DNA of 64,000 bases from Sanguinoderma infundibulare (GCA_032821775.1 JAVLRN010000011.1:1488001-1552000), one strand, 5' to 3'; positions 35,001-47,900 are shown, counted from the first letter of the stretch. Program-made: numbers and translations. The notes: a model not told the origin generated them from the sequence alone.

Positions 35001-37210
35001 CGTGCGCTCATACGGGCAATTATTACACGGGCGCGCCGCAACTACGATGGATATATCGGGGCGACGAGACGATCAGTAAAAAGCCGTGCAACGAGTATCT
35101 CTGTCTCGGGCATGAGATGGTATCAATCAGATTGAACAGAACATACGTGCTCACCCTTTGAAGGACTATCAGATGATGTCCGAGTTGCGAGGGACGAGAT
35201 GGTCGCGCTCGTCCCGACAAATAATTTCCCCAAATGCTGTCAGATGAGCTTGAGGTGCAGCAATTCGACGACGTTCATTGTGGCACTTGAAGTACTGTAC
35301 ACTCGGGCCATCGAATTTGAGTTTCAGAGTGTAGAGCAGGCTGAGGACGGTGTCGGGAGGTAGCTTCGTATGTCCGGCTTCCGTGCGCAGTGCGGGCACC
35401 GCTGCTGCTGTCTTTTCGTGTCGTCCTGGAGGATCCTCGCCAGAGCCAACTTAAGCTGACTGCTGCCGTGCTTGCGCGCAAGTGGCAAGCCGGCGTGACA
35501 TGGCGGAGGATCTTTAACAGAGGTGATCACACATCACGTGGCACATGTCACGTCATGCAAAATTTTGCTCTGTGGTGGTCTCGCTTGTTGGGCTGTGTAC
35601 ACTTGTACTACTTACGCTCGCTAGGTCGCTCAATGAGTGCCTTGAAATACCTACATGTGGTGCGCAATGACCCCGTTGTGCTCGAGTTGGCCTTTGTGGC
35701 ACTGTCGATGGACACCGGGTTCTCAAACATGTCGACTTTGAACCTTCCGAAAGGTATGCAAACACAGATTTACCTCCTTCCCCCGGTTATTTGACCATCG
35801 ACCGCTCCCTAGCGTTCGGAGGGGTACATTAGAAGTATTTCATGGGATACCGAACCTACGCATTCGGCTTGGGGTGCCGCTCTCAGGATGCGTCATGTCC
35901 GTGAGCGGTCTCCTACGCTCGCTGCTCCGAATGTCCAGGAACCTGTTCTCCGCGGACAAGATCAACACTACTGTCCATCCGCCGACAGCGGGAGCTAGGT
36001 ACGTTGATATGTTCCTGTTAAGACCATCTACAGCATCGCTCCCGCATGAAGAATCGGGAACTGGGACATGGAGAGAGGTTCACGCCCAGCTTGACCGGCT
36101 CCTGATGTTCTCGCCATGATCCCGGACGCGCTTTCCCAGGCCACTGTGTCGGTTTGAGCCTTGTCCTCGTTTCTGCTTGTCCTCATCGGAGAAGTAGAAC
36201 CTCTGTTTGCAGCCGCGCACTTCGTGGTCATTGACGGCCGCTATGAGACTTCTCGCACGTGCACCCCGGACGTGTTTCCCCGATCATCATCCCCTTCCAA
36301 GGCCAGCTCCCATCGTGTTGCGGCCTTGCCGCCGTGGAAATTCCTCCGCCGTCCGGTCGGGCCGTCCATCTCAGCCACAGCAGCCACTGCATGGTCGGTT
36401 CACATCGACGAGCATTTGTGGAGCAACGCAGTTGCGGTACGTTCACTGTCCCTTCCAGGCGCCCCTAGTACGCTTCTGTGAGGTGTTCAGGGCGTGCAGT
36501 GCGCCTACCACGGTGCATGGGCGGTGGGCACAACGTACGCGACACAGAGGTAAGCACTTACAATCCTCCGTATGGTGCACAGTGCAGATCAACGCCTGTA
36601 TTGCGTCACAGATGCTGTCCGCGACACGGCGTGAATGCGCTTGAAAGCCGTCATATGCGCTTGCCACCGGGCTTTGGGCGCCATCTCGCACGCGGCTCAC
36701 AGGACCCAGGTAGCCCGATCCGGAAGCCGATCAGCTGTTTCCGCTGGCAGTCCAGCAAGTGTTTCTTGGCCGGTGGAACTCAGCAGCGTCTGGCTCGACG
36801 TTCGGACATTCCCTGTGGTCGAATAGCGTCTGAGAAATCGGCCACTTCAAGGTCCGTCTCTTATCGACTGGGCACTTCCCCCTACTGGACGCGATTTTCC
36901 CGGCTGCCATCGCTCCGATAGCGGCCCATTCTTTCGGTAACAATATCCCAGGCATGGTGCCCTGATGGAGTCCGTCCTTGATTTCGATTCGGAAAGGGTG
37001 CTTGGGGCGGCTAGAGAGATCCCAGGCCGATTCATGCGGGCGCCTGGGGAGAGGATGTCGAACATGTCCTTTCCGTCCAGCTTGTACATGGTCTAGCCGC
37101 CACGCGATGTGCGCTAGGCGATCGCTTCCTCCCCACCTTATTATCCCGCACTCTCCGTCCCCTCTTCCCCTCGCCTCCCGCGCCCGCGCTGGTCTCGTCC
37201 GCCGCTGATC
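32031..37210. other. 5.2-kb region without a confidently recognised gene
   Basis: Between Mo25 and the first RING gene. Frames are mixed, with poor codon bias. Only the stretch near 35.6-36.1 kb resembles a protein family (annotated separately). Frames at 32444-33154 (plus), 33821-34321 (minus) and 36731-37312 (minus) were examined and not recognised. The last about 100 nt before 37211 are pyrimidine-rich and look like the leader of the RING gene. Confidence 0.4.
35556..36119 (+). pseudogene. Possible remnant of an F-box/LRR-type gene
   Basis: Pieces in different frames read like the LRR part of fungal F-box proteins: LKYLHVVRNDPVVLELAFVA near 35.64-35.70 kb, STLNLPKG just after, and GTWREVHAQLDRLLMFSP up to 36119, similar in style to the closing repeat of these proteins. 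Stops and frame changes separate them, and no F-box is visible upstream. The identity is a guess from texture, not from a clear motif. Confidence 0.2.
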
Positions 37211-39562
37211 ATGCTCGTACTCCACCCCAACTCCCGATGCGACGTTTGTCTCGAAGGCTACCATGGCCTCCGTGACCCCATCGCCATCACCTGTGGGCAC
37301 ATATTCTGCCAATGGTCTGTGCCCTTTGTCCTCGTCATCGTGCCGTCCATGTCACTGATAACGATTTGCCGGGTGCTTTCGCTTTTGTCCCCCATTAGGT
37401 GTCTGCCGTCATTAACCAAGTCCGTCTGCCCTCTGTGTAGACACAGCTTCAATCCGGCCGATGCCAGGAAGCTCCACGTTGACAAGTCGGCGGTCCCGCC
37501 GTACACACCTGCGATGGTCTCTCTCGACCTCGACACCCCCGCCCACCACGCCGGTCGTCTTCAGTCTGCCATCACACGCGTCACTCTCGAGGGCGCGTCC
37601 CGCCCAGAGCTGGAAGACCTTCTCCAAGATTGCCACGATTGGCTTGACGGGCAGCCCCAGGATCAGGTGCGTCATCGTGATCTGTGTTGCCTGTCAGTCA
37701 AGGAGCCGACGGTCCTGCAGTTCAGGGATCTCCGTGCCGCCCGCCACCTCTTGTACCACAACTCTCGTTATCAAGCCAAGCTCCAGAAGAAGGACGCGTT
37801 CGTCGCGGACGTCGAGCGCGATTGCTCGGATCTCAGGCGGGAGCTCGAGAAGGAACGGGAGGAGCTCGAGAAGCTTGAGAAGGCGCTTGAGGACGAACGT
37901 AAGGTTGCATCCCAACTGGACGAGGATCGGCTCCTCGCCACGACGAAATGTGCTCAATTGGAGGAGCGGCTCGAGGAGGAGCGGGCGATCTCATCCGCCA
38001 AGTACACGGAGATGGAAACCATGGCGTTTGATGAGCGCGACCGGTTCGCTGCTTCCGAGAAGGCGTTGGAGGAGGACAAGGCACGTCTTAGGGCAGAATG
38101 CGACGAGTGGAGAACGTAAGTGCACTCTCCCACGGGACTTCCGCTTATACTGATTACGTCGTCTTACAGTAAAGTACGTCGTCATTCCTTCGATTCATTT
38201 GATCAGTCCACCTGAGCTCTTCCATTCTAGCTGGACGAGGTCTCGACTGAATGTCGTCGACTTACTGACGAGCTGGATAAGGTCAGGCGAAGCCCGCCTT
38301 CTTCCCGCACCAGCGAGCCTCGTTACTATTATCTTCACGATCAGAAGGGCTCGAAGCCCGAATCTGTTGCCATTGTCAAGGACGACGGTAGGGAGCACGG
38401 GAACGCTGTCAAGATCCAGGTCGTTGGCACCGAGAACATGTTCACCCTCTCACCCATTCCAGCCTCCAAGCCAATCCCGGAGTTGCCGACCAGCATGCAG
38501 ACTTTCCATCCTTTGTCGGACGACATCGACGACGCCAGCGACGACGACAGGAGCCGTTCGGGCCCACCGATCTCCTCGGCATCGCGCTCTATCCCCATCA
38601 AGTCGAGATCAGACTCTCATCGCGCACGGAGCAACTCTTCTTTGCTCTCGCGACCCGACTCTGATGCCATGTCGATCTCAGCACCGCGGAATGCCGACGT
38701 TCACATGGGAAGCGGTTCGGCGTCCCCCAGTGGTTCTAGCACCAGCTATGGTCCTCGTCCCGCGCCAGAATACACGCCCGGTATGTACCGCGGGGGCGTT
38801 GGCGAGAACATGCTCGGCCTCCGAGCGGATCCATCGCGCGTATCGCCCTCTTCCATTGATTCGGATCTAAAGGAACACCAGGAGAGGAAGCAGCGCTTGG
38901 CGGCATTGGACAAGCTCCTTGACCGGGATACACTCCTGCCAGCTCACACTGTGCAGTCCCCGCGCAAAGGCTCGATCTCTGGTGGATCCGACCGCCCTCT
39001 CCCAGCCAACCCGAGCACAGTCGCCTCGACTCGAACCTCCTCGCCCGTGTCTAGCACCCCTCACTCGTACTCTTCGTCGACGATGGAGAAGGAGTTCAGT
39101 GGTGTCCCTCCTTACCGGCACCAGCTTCTCGGAGGAGGCCCAGTCTCATCCGCCAGTTCGGCGGCGGCTGAACGCGAGCGTGCGCGTGCGTCTTCCATCA
39201 ACTCACAGAACCCACCGCCAGTGATCCCGCCGCCGCCTTCGTCCATGTCTTCACAGTACCCTGCACCTTCGTCGAATTCTCCGACCCACCTCTCTCATGT
39301 CACTGCGACACGCGACAGGGACACGGCAACTCCCGCACACGTTATGTACGGTAGTCACCCCGGGCAACCGTCCCCCGCGCCTCAACAGTCACGGCCACCG
39401 CAGGCGCGGAGGCAGTCCACCGATGTTCACGCCCCGATGTCCAGGAACGGAAGCTTGTCCAGGGGCAGGTCGGCAAACCTTGGTATCGTTCCTCCGACCG
39501 GCTACCAATCTGGCCTCACTCGGAGCATGCGCGCGATGGCGGAGCCTCCACGCGTCTCATAG
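37211..39562 (+). CDS. RING-finger/coiled-coil protein, paralog 1
   Basis: Exons 37211-37314, 37399-37666, 37721-38115, 38170-38173 (4 nt) and 38231-39562 give 700 residues. The N-terminus is a C3HC4 RING: CDVC, CGHIFCQWC, CPLC, within about residues 10-50, followed by FNPADARKLHVDK. RINGs bind E2 enzymes, so this is a probable ubiquitin ligase. Residues about 150-280 are a Glu/Lys/Arg-rich coiled coil (RRELEKEREELEKLEKALED), and the rest is a Ser/Pro-rich disordered tail with RS and PPP runs. The 4-nt exon is needed to keep the coiled coil in frame and is flanked by two ordinary introns (54 and 57 nt). A paralog starts at 44916. Confidence 0.8.
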
Positions 39563-42298
39563 TCCTTCTATCCAGCGCATCGGAGAGCTTGTGGCCTGGT
39601 ATTTGGAGCCCACGTGCCCACGACGCGCGCGATCTATTCCTTTGGTATGTTCGTGCGCGTCTTCCCAAAGTTGATTCTAGCTCCCGCTAGACGGGCACGG
39701 TGGTCTCGGAGGACCTTCGTGTCCGTTAACTTATTCCGCCTCTTCGTCTCTTCCGAGCTTCGCTTCAATCATGCCGTCCACAGTCTCTGTTTTCGGACAT
39801 CTTGTCTCTGGTGTGGAAGGTTAGGACTCCCGCGAAGATGACGCCAGCGTCGCCAACCTCCCGTCTCCTCTCGTTCCCCGACCGTCGACCCCATCCTCCT
39901 ACCTTCCTACCTTCTGTCTCTCATGTATAGCCGAGGTACGAGCAAACGCGGTATTGATGACCTATCTCACGAACTGCGCAAACTGTTGACGGGTAGCCGC
40001 GGTTCTAACGAATATTATCTATACGCCCATGCGCTCCCTCTGCTCCTCCCGCCCTCCTCATTGGCCTCTCATCCTCCGCTGGACCGTTCTCGACCTACCA
40101 TCGCTCCCAACAACCTTTCATTAAATCGACGTCATCTCCCGTTCCCACCCATTCTCCCATCTCGCTGCAATTTCGCCCGTTTCCAGCAATCTTACGGTTC
40201 CTCGACCTTCGACGCATCCCACGTACGTCTCCTCTTCCTCTCCACTCCGCGCACGCGTTCCGTCTCGGTCTCGGCTCGAACACTGTTCCGTCGTGCCCAC
40301 TCTCAATGTACCCACAGTCCATTGTACTCTATGCTCCACCCATCTGCACCCGCATCTGTCTCTGCTCCGGGCTACGTCCCCATCCCGTTTCATTTGTGCC
40401 ATCCACCGCGCCTGTTGTACAACCCCGCAGCCTGTCGAGACAGGCTTGCGTCCGTAATACTAGCATGTACACCACATCTTCGGATGTGTCGTTCGTACCT
40501 AATACCTGCAATGCCCGATCGATTTGATGATCCCGCCATCGGACGGACACCCCATCCTGCCTGCCTGCTTGCTGCGGTCCCGCGCGTGCCCGGTAAGCTT
40601 ACTGCACCCGTCCTGGGCACCCAACTCCGGTGAATGGGGTAATTGAACTCTGAAAGCTTCTTCAACCGAGCGCGTTGCAAGCAGCACTGTAACTCACTGC
40701 ATGCGAGCCCCCTCATCTCGAACGGGCACCGACGATACCGTTTGGAGCGGCCCGAGAGAACGGCGGGATACGATCGCGAGGGCGTATGAATTAAGGAACC
40801 TAGGACTGAGGAGAAGGATAGCTTGTGTCCTGGCCTCCCCCGCTCCTCGAGGCTGCGAGCTCGAGGGAGCGAGGCTTCGGGATGATGATGATGACCTGAT
40901 GGCCTGGGAGCCCGCGAGTCGCGAGCCGCGAGCCTCTTCTCCTTCCCGTCAGGGAGCGAACGGCACCTCCCTCGGCCGTCCGTTCGCCAGTCCGTGGGGC
41001 ATGCGGAGCCCGCCGGGATGGCACCAACGCCTCCGCGGACGATGGCCAAAGACCGAGTGATGGAATGTGGCGCGAGGAACGAGGAACGAATAACGTTAGC
41101 GTCGACGGACGTGCGTGTGCGCGCGCGCGGGAGAGGGTGGTGAGCTCGGCAGAATCCATGCCATGGGCCCATGGCCAGTGCCAAACGGACGGTGCCAATG
41201 CCAGTGCTGCGTCGAAGGCTTCGAGAGAGAATGTGCAAATTGACCGCCAGCCAGCTGCAGGGTGTCCTGATTCCTGGTCCACTGTCCAGGAGGACGGGCG
41301 GCAGATCGGTGGACGTGAACGTGAACGTGAACGACGTCCTTCGTTTCTTCTACGTTCCCAGGTTCCTTTCTCTGCGGAGGCCGCGCTTTCCAGACCGTCC
41401 GCGTCCGCGTCCGCCGTAGCGCGGGTGTGGGCTGTGTGGCCTCGGGCGGCGTGCGCGCGCGCGTGGTGCGGGTGGGACGCAATCAACCATCAAGCTTTGT
41501 GGGCCAACAGCCAGGTCGCCGGGTCGCCTGGGGCCTGAGGGGGTGTGACGTCGCGGTCGGCGATCGCAGGAGAAGGCGAGCGAAAAGGAACGGCAAGGGC
41601 GGGCGAATGGGAAAAGGAAAGCGCTGGAAGTTGAGGACGAGGGCAAAATGGCATTAGAAGGCTGGAGAGCGAACATGCGGATTTCATTTGAGGAAGCTAC
41701 TGGCCTGTCGGAAACGAGGCCTGGATATGTCTACGCGGCGAACCGGATGACGGAAGAGCGAGATGAACTGGCGGAGAGAACGACCCTTCAACGTGTTCCA
41801 ATCGACGGAGGGCGGAGTGCAGCCGCCCGGGAAGATGGAACAATGCACATCGAATGTCGGGATGCGATTCGGTGACGGTGCGTCGATCGTAGGAGAGAAT
41901 GCGGGCCTGCACTTGGTCGACCGCCTGGACATAGCGGCTCCGAGGATTTAGCGAAACGGGCACAGTCAGAGTACGTACCGTGAGTCCACGTCGCGGACAC
42001 CGGTCGGCTGGGAGCGCTCTCGAACGCACACTGCATCGGCGAACAGCGGGGAGGGTCGCAGATGCCTACTTCGAAAGAATGTGTTTGCGCGAATAAAATA
42101 GATAGTGTGCTAAGCTCCTGCGAGCGACTGTTTTGATACAACGGACAAGTCGTACCAGAAATCCCCACACAGCGCAAGCCGATGGGAGGTATTAACACGC
42201 AGGGGAAAACCAATCCTCTTGTCCGTGAACACTCGTGAAACCAACCCGACCCGACCCAGAGTGCGCCAAATACCAAGTAAGAGCCATGCATTAACTGG
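39563..42298. other. Intergenic region downstream of the first RING gene
   Basis: A 2.7-kb gap between the convergent 3' ends of RING paralog 1 and SEC61 beta. Pyrimidine-rich DNA up to about 40.4 kb may be a long 3' untranslated region. Simple repeats occur at 41315-41335 (GTGAAC units) and about 41395-41420 (GCGTCC units), and a 16-bp palindrome GCCATGGGCCCATGGC at 41160-41175. The 282-codon minus frame at 40390-41238 has no coding character. Confidence 0.4.
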
Positions 42299-42810
42299 TC
42301 ACTTGGTGAAGGCACGGATGATCTTGGCGGAGATATGTAGGAAGAAGATGGAGGCAATGAAGGAGAGGGAGAGGACGAGGACGATGAAAGGGTCACTGCA
42401 GGACGCAACAGGAATCATTGAGCACACGTGCGAGATCATAGCATGAGATAGGACGGTGTCGGGCGTGGGATGGAGTGGGGGAAACAGGGCTAAGGGTGAC
42501 TTACACTCGCAGTCCTGGTGAGTCGTCCGTGTAGAGCTTGAGCATGGTGTTAGACGAGCCGCCTGCGCCCGCGGCGCGCGTCGAGTTAGGCCTCGACGCT
42601 TGCCCACCAGCCGCTCTCCGCCTGTTAACAAGGACAGGAGCAGTGGTCAGTATAAGTCAACAGTAAGATGGGTTGTACTCCGCACCGAATCTGGGCACCA
42701 GGAGGCCTCGCAACCGCGGAAGGACGGCTAGAATCGGAGTCGGACTACATCGCGGACCGACGTCAGTGCGATTCGCATAGGACACGACTGTTAGACGGAC
42801 GACATACCAT
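42299..42810 (-). CDS. SEC61B: Sec61 translocon beta subunit
   Basis: Exons 42810-42808 (only the ATG), 42744-42686, 42621-42505 and 42395-42299 join to 91 residues. Sec61 beta (yeast Sbh1) is the small tail-anchored subunit of the ER protein-conducting channel. The N-terminal half is Ser/Ala/Arg-rich and disordered (MSDSDSSRPSAVARPPG), followed by the conserved NTMLKLYTDDSPGLRVDPF and the single membrane helix VLVLSLSFIASIFFLHI, ending SAKIIRAFTK. All phases agree. Introns are 63, 64 and 109 nt. It is divergent from the R-SNARE gene with about 230 nt between the two ATGs, so the two secretory genes may share a promoter region. Confidence 0.93.
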
Positions 42811-43039
42811 GGTGGAAGTGAGTGTGGAGGTGGACGTGTGCTGGCAAACTCCAGCGCATACCCGCGACCATAGGCTTCACTGTCACGGCCACGTGGAACT
42901 TAACAGCGTGACGCGGTCACGGGCGACAAGGACTGTGACTCTGACGCAGTCTGTAACGCTCAGCCGGGCGCGAGTTGCCGCAGAGCCGTCCTCAGCTTCC
43001 TCCACCACCCTATACCTGAAGGTCCACCTCGGTTGAGCT

Positions 43040-44248
43040 ATGTCTCTGGTGCGTGGTCCACACAGCACTGTGTACGTGAGACGCTGACTAGTCCATTAGA
43101 TCCATGCGCTTGTCGCTAGAGGGTCCACCATTTTGGCGGAGCACCAGGGTGGACAAAGGGACTTTTCCCAAGGTGAGCCCGCACACTAGAAGGGTATTCC
43201 TAGAACTGGCATCAGTACCCGAAAGCCTCTCTTATCGGCACTCCGCATCAGAACCAACATCCCTCTAAATCGATGTTGCGTCATGAAAGTGGAACTTGCT
43301 CGGGTGCCGGACTTTCCCCGTGCCACACACGAGCTCGATCCCCTTCGACGCAGTTATCGGGTTACAGAGGTGTGGTACATTTGGCTTATGCAAATAGTCT
43401 CCGTCTGAAGGGATGGGTGGGCTATTTCGACGCCTCCCACCGCATTCTAATACCTGCGCTTGGCCGAGCTGTCTTCATCGTGGCAACGCCAGGATTATAT
43501 GTCCATACATGCTTCCAGTTCTTGAACTGACCTTGTGTTTTAGCGACCCAAACCATCCTGTCCAAGATTCCCCCGAACAACAGCAAACTCACCTATGTTT
43601 GGGAACAATATCTATTCCATTACGTCTCCGAGGGTGGATTCACTTACCTCGTAATGGCCGACGATGCTGCTGGACGGCAAGTCATGCTCCCCGACTCACC
43701 TTTCACCTGACCTGACCTTGTGCGCAGACGAATGCCGTTCACTTTCCTCGCCGAGTTGCAGCAGAAGTTCATGGCTTACCCTTCGGCGTCCTCTTCGTCC
43801 GTGTCAGACCCGCCAGCATACTCGTTGCAGGGCTCGTTTGGCCCTGTTATCGCCCAGCTCATGACGGAATACAACACCAACCCGCCGACAGACGAGCTGA
43901 CGCGTGCGCAGACCGAGCTCGCGCAAGTCAAGGACATCATGGTCCAGAACGTCGAGCAGATTCTATCCCGAGGAGAGCGCATCGAACTGCTCGTCGACAA
44001 GACGGACACGATGGCGAGTCAGGCGACGGCGTTCAGGCGGGGCGCCAGGACTGTGCGGCGCAGCATGTGGTGGAAGAACACCCGCATCCTGGCGCTGAGC
44101 ATTGTGGTCGGTCTGGTGCGTCTGTCACTGATTGTGCAAATGACTTGGCCTCGTGGCTTATCATGCTTCTTGTGTGTATTAGGTTCTGCTGTGGATTTTC
44201 GTCGCCCAATTCTGCGGTGCAGGTTTGAACCAGTGCGGGGCGAAGTAG
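43040..44248 (+). CDS. VAMP7: VAMP7-type longin R-SNARE
   Basis: Exons 43040-43048 (9 nt), 43100-43172, 43544-43676, 43728-44115 and 44183-44248 give 222 residues. Residues 1-110 form a longin domain (IHALVARGSTILAEHQ, YLFHYVSEGGFTYLVMAD, RRMPFTFLAELQQKF). The SNARE motif follows (ELTRAQTELAQVKDIMVQNV) with the zero-layer Arg in SRGERIELLVDKT, then a C-terminal anchor (ALSIVVGLVLLWIFVAQF). It drives fusion at the vacuole/endosome by family. Intron 3 (43677-43727) begins with GC in G|GCAAGT, a GC-AG intron; the frame requires it. Intron 2 is 371 nt, against 51-67 nt for the others. Confidence 0.92.
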
Positions 44249-44501
44249 TGTTGCGAACGCACAGTCGACATGGACGTTCGAGACTCGCGATTCGCCGCCA
44301 CACGCTGCCACTCCCTTGACGTGTCGTTTCCGCCTCTTGTTTATATGTACGGTTGCCCCGCTTCTCACCGTAGTTATCACCCCACGTGTATTCTACCTAG
44401 TCTACTCATCGATCCTCAGCCGATCACTTCTCGCTCGGTTGCCAGTCAAAACGCCACAACGCCTGTATCCCGCTATCCTCAAGATTCCTCGTCCCTCCGT
44501 C

Positions 44502-44727
44502 ATGGCCACATTTCAAGACAATCTCGCTGCTGTCTCAGCCGATTTCATCAAGGCACTGTCTCAACCTATCGTCCAGATGCTTTGTGAGCCTCGTGAATCC
44601 GGTACGTGCTTCATTTCCATCTCCTCGGCGGACTTAAACAGGCGTCAAGGTCAGGAAAAGGGCGGGCGGAGCGCCGGCGGGGCGCTGCACCTTCCGGAAA
44701 AGGGTGGCAGTGTTGTGATGGCCGAGC
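44502..44727 (+). CDS. Possible short gene or upstream frame, unrecognised
   Basis: ATG at 44502 opens MATFQDNLAAVSADFIKALS..., which reads like a plausible N-terminus and is preceded by a TATATG motif near 44340 and a C/T-rich leader. A GTACGT donor follows after 34 codons; splicing to the AACAG about 44 nt on would give a basic tail and a stop, about 58 residues in all. No domain is recognised. It could equally be an upstream exon or leader frame of RING paralog 2. Confidence 0.2.
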
Positions 44728-44915
44728 CGCGAGCCTGAGAGAGACCGTGACTGAGTCGGGCAGCGCAAAATCCAGATACTGCTCTCCCCCTCCCTCCACG
44801 CCCACTCAGCTGCTCTCTGTCCCTGTCTGCTTCCCTGTCCACACAAGTCTGATATCGAACGCCTGCAAACCCACATAGAACGGCAGACAGGGTCGCACAA
44901 GGCTAGAGAGCAGCC

Positions 44916-47900
44916 ATGCTCGTGGTCCACCCATCATCCCAGTGCGACGTGTGCCTGGACGCATACACCTGGTCCACCCCCGCCAAATCGCCCCACGCAA
45001 TCCAGTGCGGTCATGTATTCTGCTACGAGTGCGTATCCTATCCGTTTGCATCCACATTGTGGCCAGTCGGGCCGCGCAGTGACGTTATGCGGTTCGGGCT
45101 GATCTCTGCTGTCGTCATGCTCGAACAGCTGCCTGCGCACCGTCAACCCGAGCAATTGCCCAATGTGCCGGAAGGGCTTCAACCCGGAGCGCATCAAAAA
45201 ACTGCACGTTGACAAGGCGCCCGGCGACGGCGCAGTTCCTACGGGCCCGGTGGCGGAGGAGAACGAGCTGTTGCGACGGGTTGGGATGCTCTTTGGTGAG
45301 GATGCGGACCCGGAGGATGTGGATGCCATGAAGGAGCAAGTGTTGGAGTGGCTCAGCGTCCATCCAGGGCCGTCGGTGAGTCAACCATTCCCGTTTGTTC
45401 TGTTGCTCTTGGGCCGACTGAATCAACATGTTGACACTCGTTTCAGCATGGTGCATTACGCAACTCCGTGTTCGCCCTACACGAAATCAAGTCCCTCCGC
45501 ATTGAAAAGGCCATGGACAAGGACGTCATTGACCGTTTACGTGCCACGCATGAGAGGCACGCAGATGTCAAAAACCGGGACTTGCAGCTCTCCATGAAAG
45601 TCGAGCAGCATCTGATCACTCAGCAAGAGCAGATGGAAGCCGACTTCAAAGCGTGAGTGATCTCTGACAAACTAACCCTCACCTGACCTGCTAAATTTCG
45701 TCGTCCTGACCGATCCTTTCATCATTAGTCGACTTGAACGCTCACACGCCGAGCTGGAAGACCTTCGGGAGGAGAATGCCCGAATCAAAGGCGAGCTCAA
45801 CCGATACACAACCTCCGCAAACCCGCTACCGCGCCCCCCCGAACTTATCCCTCTCGTTACCTCGTTTGCACGTGAACCCGCTACCGCCGCCACCCATTCC
45901 GTCCAACGGAGCACCGTCCCGTTGGGCCTCGGACTTCCTGCGGTCGCCGCTCCATCCACCCAGTCACGCACCAGTTCCAATGGTTCAGGTGGTTCGTCTG
46001 GCTCGCGACACCGTGCGCCATCCGTTCATTTCGCCGAACCCGATCCCTCGAACGACAGAGAGCAAAAATCCAAGTACAAGATTACCGCCGACGGTGAGGA
46101 GCTTCGTCAGGAGAAGACCCGCCGTCCTCACCTCATCGTTCCAGGGGCGCCTCCCTCTCAACGCGTTATTCCGCCCCGTCTGGATGGTGCGGATTTAGAC
46201 GTGACTCCCCGGCCGCCCATTACGGTGGTCCCTACCTCCCAGCGTCCCAACCTAACATCTTTTCGCTACCCTCCTGGTTCAGCGTACGCCCCTCGTCCCG
46301 GCGATTCTGTGGTCTGGGTGAATGGCCTTGGATCCCCCGTCGAGCTGACGGATGCTGAGAAGGAAATAGTAATACGACACAGCAGGGAGCCTGGGACGGA
46401 GTTCACGAACAGCAACCCTGTGTCGTCCACTGTCGTCCCTAGTGTCGCACCCGGCTCCTCAGCGATTCCACCTCCAGTCATCCCACCTCCAGTTATCCCA
46501 CCGCCTCCCATCATTCCGCCAACATTGACCGCTCGCCCGGCTGCTGAAACGGGATCTGCGCGCATGCGGGTCGTCGACCCGGCAGATGCTCCTATGTCCG
46601 GACGGTCCCCGCTTGCATGGCGTCCCGGACCTGCGCACAAGGAGGGTTACGTCAAGGCTTACCTCCCGCATGTAGGCGGCATCGGCTGGATTCCTGAACA
46701 GGAGGCAGCCAAGCTTCCCGTTCGCGCTTGGGGCACCGAGAGCAAGTATCCGTATGTACTCGCCAAGGATCCATCGGAAGTCGATGACGAGTGGAGGAGG
46801 GATCATAACGGGGCGTCGCCGGGGCAAAACCCTCTGCAGCTCTTCGGTGTCCCCGAGGCTCCGGTCGCTGGGCCCAGTAGAAGTGCCGTCGACCGTAGTC
46901 AGTACGATGGTTTGTCGGAGTCGTCGACATCGGCGTCGACGCTCTTCCGTAACCAGCCGAGGCCGTCCGACCGTGCAATCTCCGCTTCTGCGAGCAGTTC
47001 GAACGCGTCACTCAACGGGTTGGCGATCCTTGCGCTGCCTTCGACTAGGTCGCGCCGTGATCGGTCGACTTCTGGACGACGTAGGGCTACAAGTAACGCC
47101 GACCCTCTCGGTTTGAACTTGACGTCTCTACCTATGCCTGGTCCCTCCCGGGCATCTGGAGAACTGGAAGCACAACCCTCGCCGGCATCCACGTGGGGCA
47201 CCATGGAATCCAGGAACACGAGTCTTGGCAGCCTCCATTTGAACAACTTCGGCGACCCTAACCCTTTTACCCGCGCTCAGTCCCTTGAACAGCTGCCCAT
47301 TGGGGTGTTCAACGGCGGCCCCATCGTTCTTACTGATGCTATCACCCCAAGACAGGGGTCCTCGATCCTCGAGGACGGCCGGTCTATCTCCGGTCGGTCG
47401 AGCCACTCGCGCGAACACCATGCAGGCGCGAGCGCCCCAGGATTCCTCTTGAACCCGAGCGCGGGCAGCTCTCGTATCGTGTCGAGCCTGCAGGACCTCG
47501 AGGATGTCAATCGATCGTTGCAACGGCTCGCGGACTCGCAGTCATCCCACCACTCGCGCCATCCTTCTCGCCAGGCGTCGATGTCTGGAGATGAGGCGGA
47601 TGTGATGGTTGGCTCGCGGACTGGCATTGCGCTTTACAGCTCGAGGCCGTCGCAGCACCCGAGCAATGTCCCTTCTAGCGGGCCTTCGCCCGAAGACCCG
47701 TCCCCTCCCGCCCAGTCGCGCCCTCGGAGCGGTGCCTCTACCCGCTCCCGCGCTGAGAGCACTTACAGTCACCACAGCTCGCATAGCCGTCAAAGCAGCC
47801 AGAGCCACCACACCTCCTTCAACGCTCAGAGCGGCCACACCTCTGCCTCTCACAGGTCTTCATCTGACCAGCGCAGGGCGCGCCGTGCGTCCAACGCCTC

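Noticed and set aside
41160..41175. 16-bp palindrome GCCATGGGCCCATGGC
   Set aside because: Built from simple GC-rich units in a repeat-prone area far from any gene start; less convincing as a binding site than the one at 53014.
40390..41238. 282-codon open frame on the minus strand
   Set aside because: No recognisable domain, poor codon bias, and it lies in a region with simple repeats; taken as chance.
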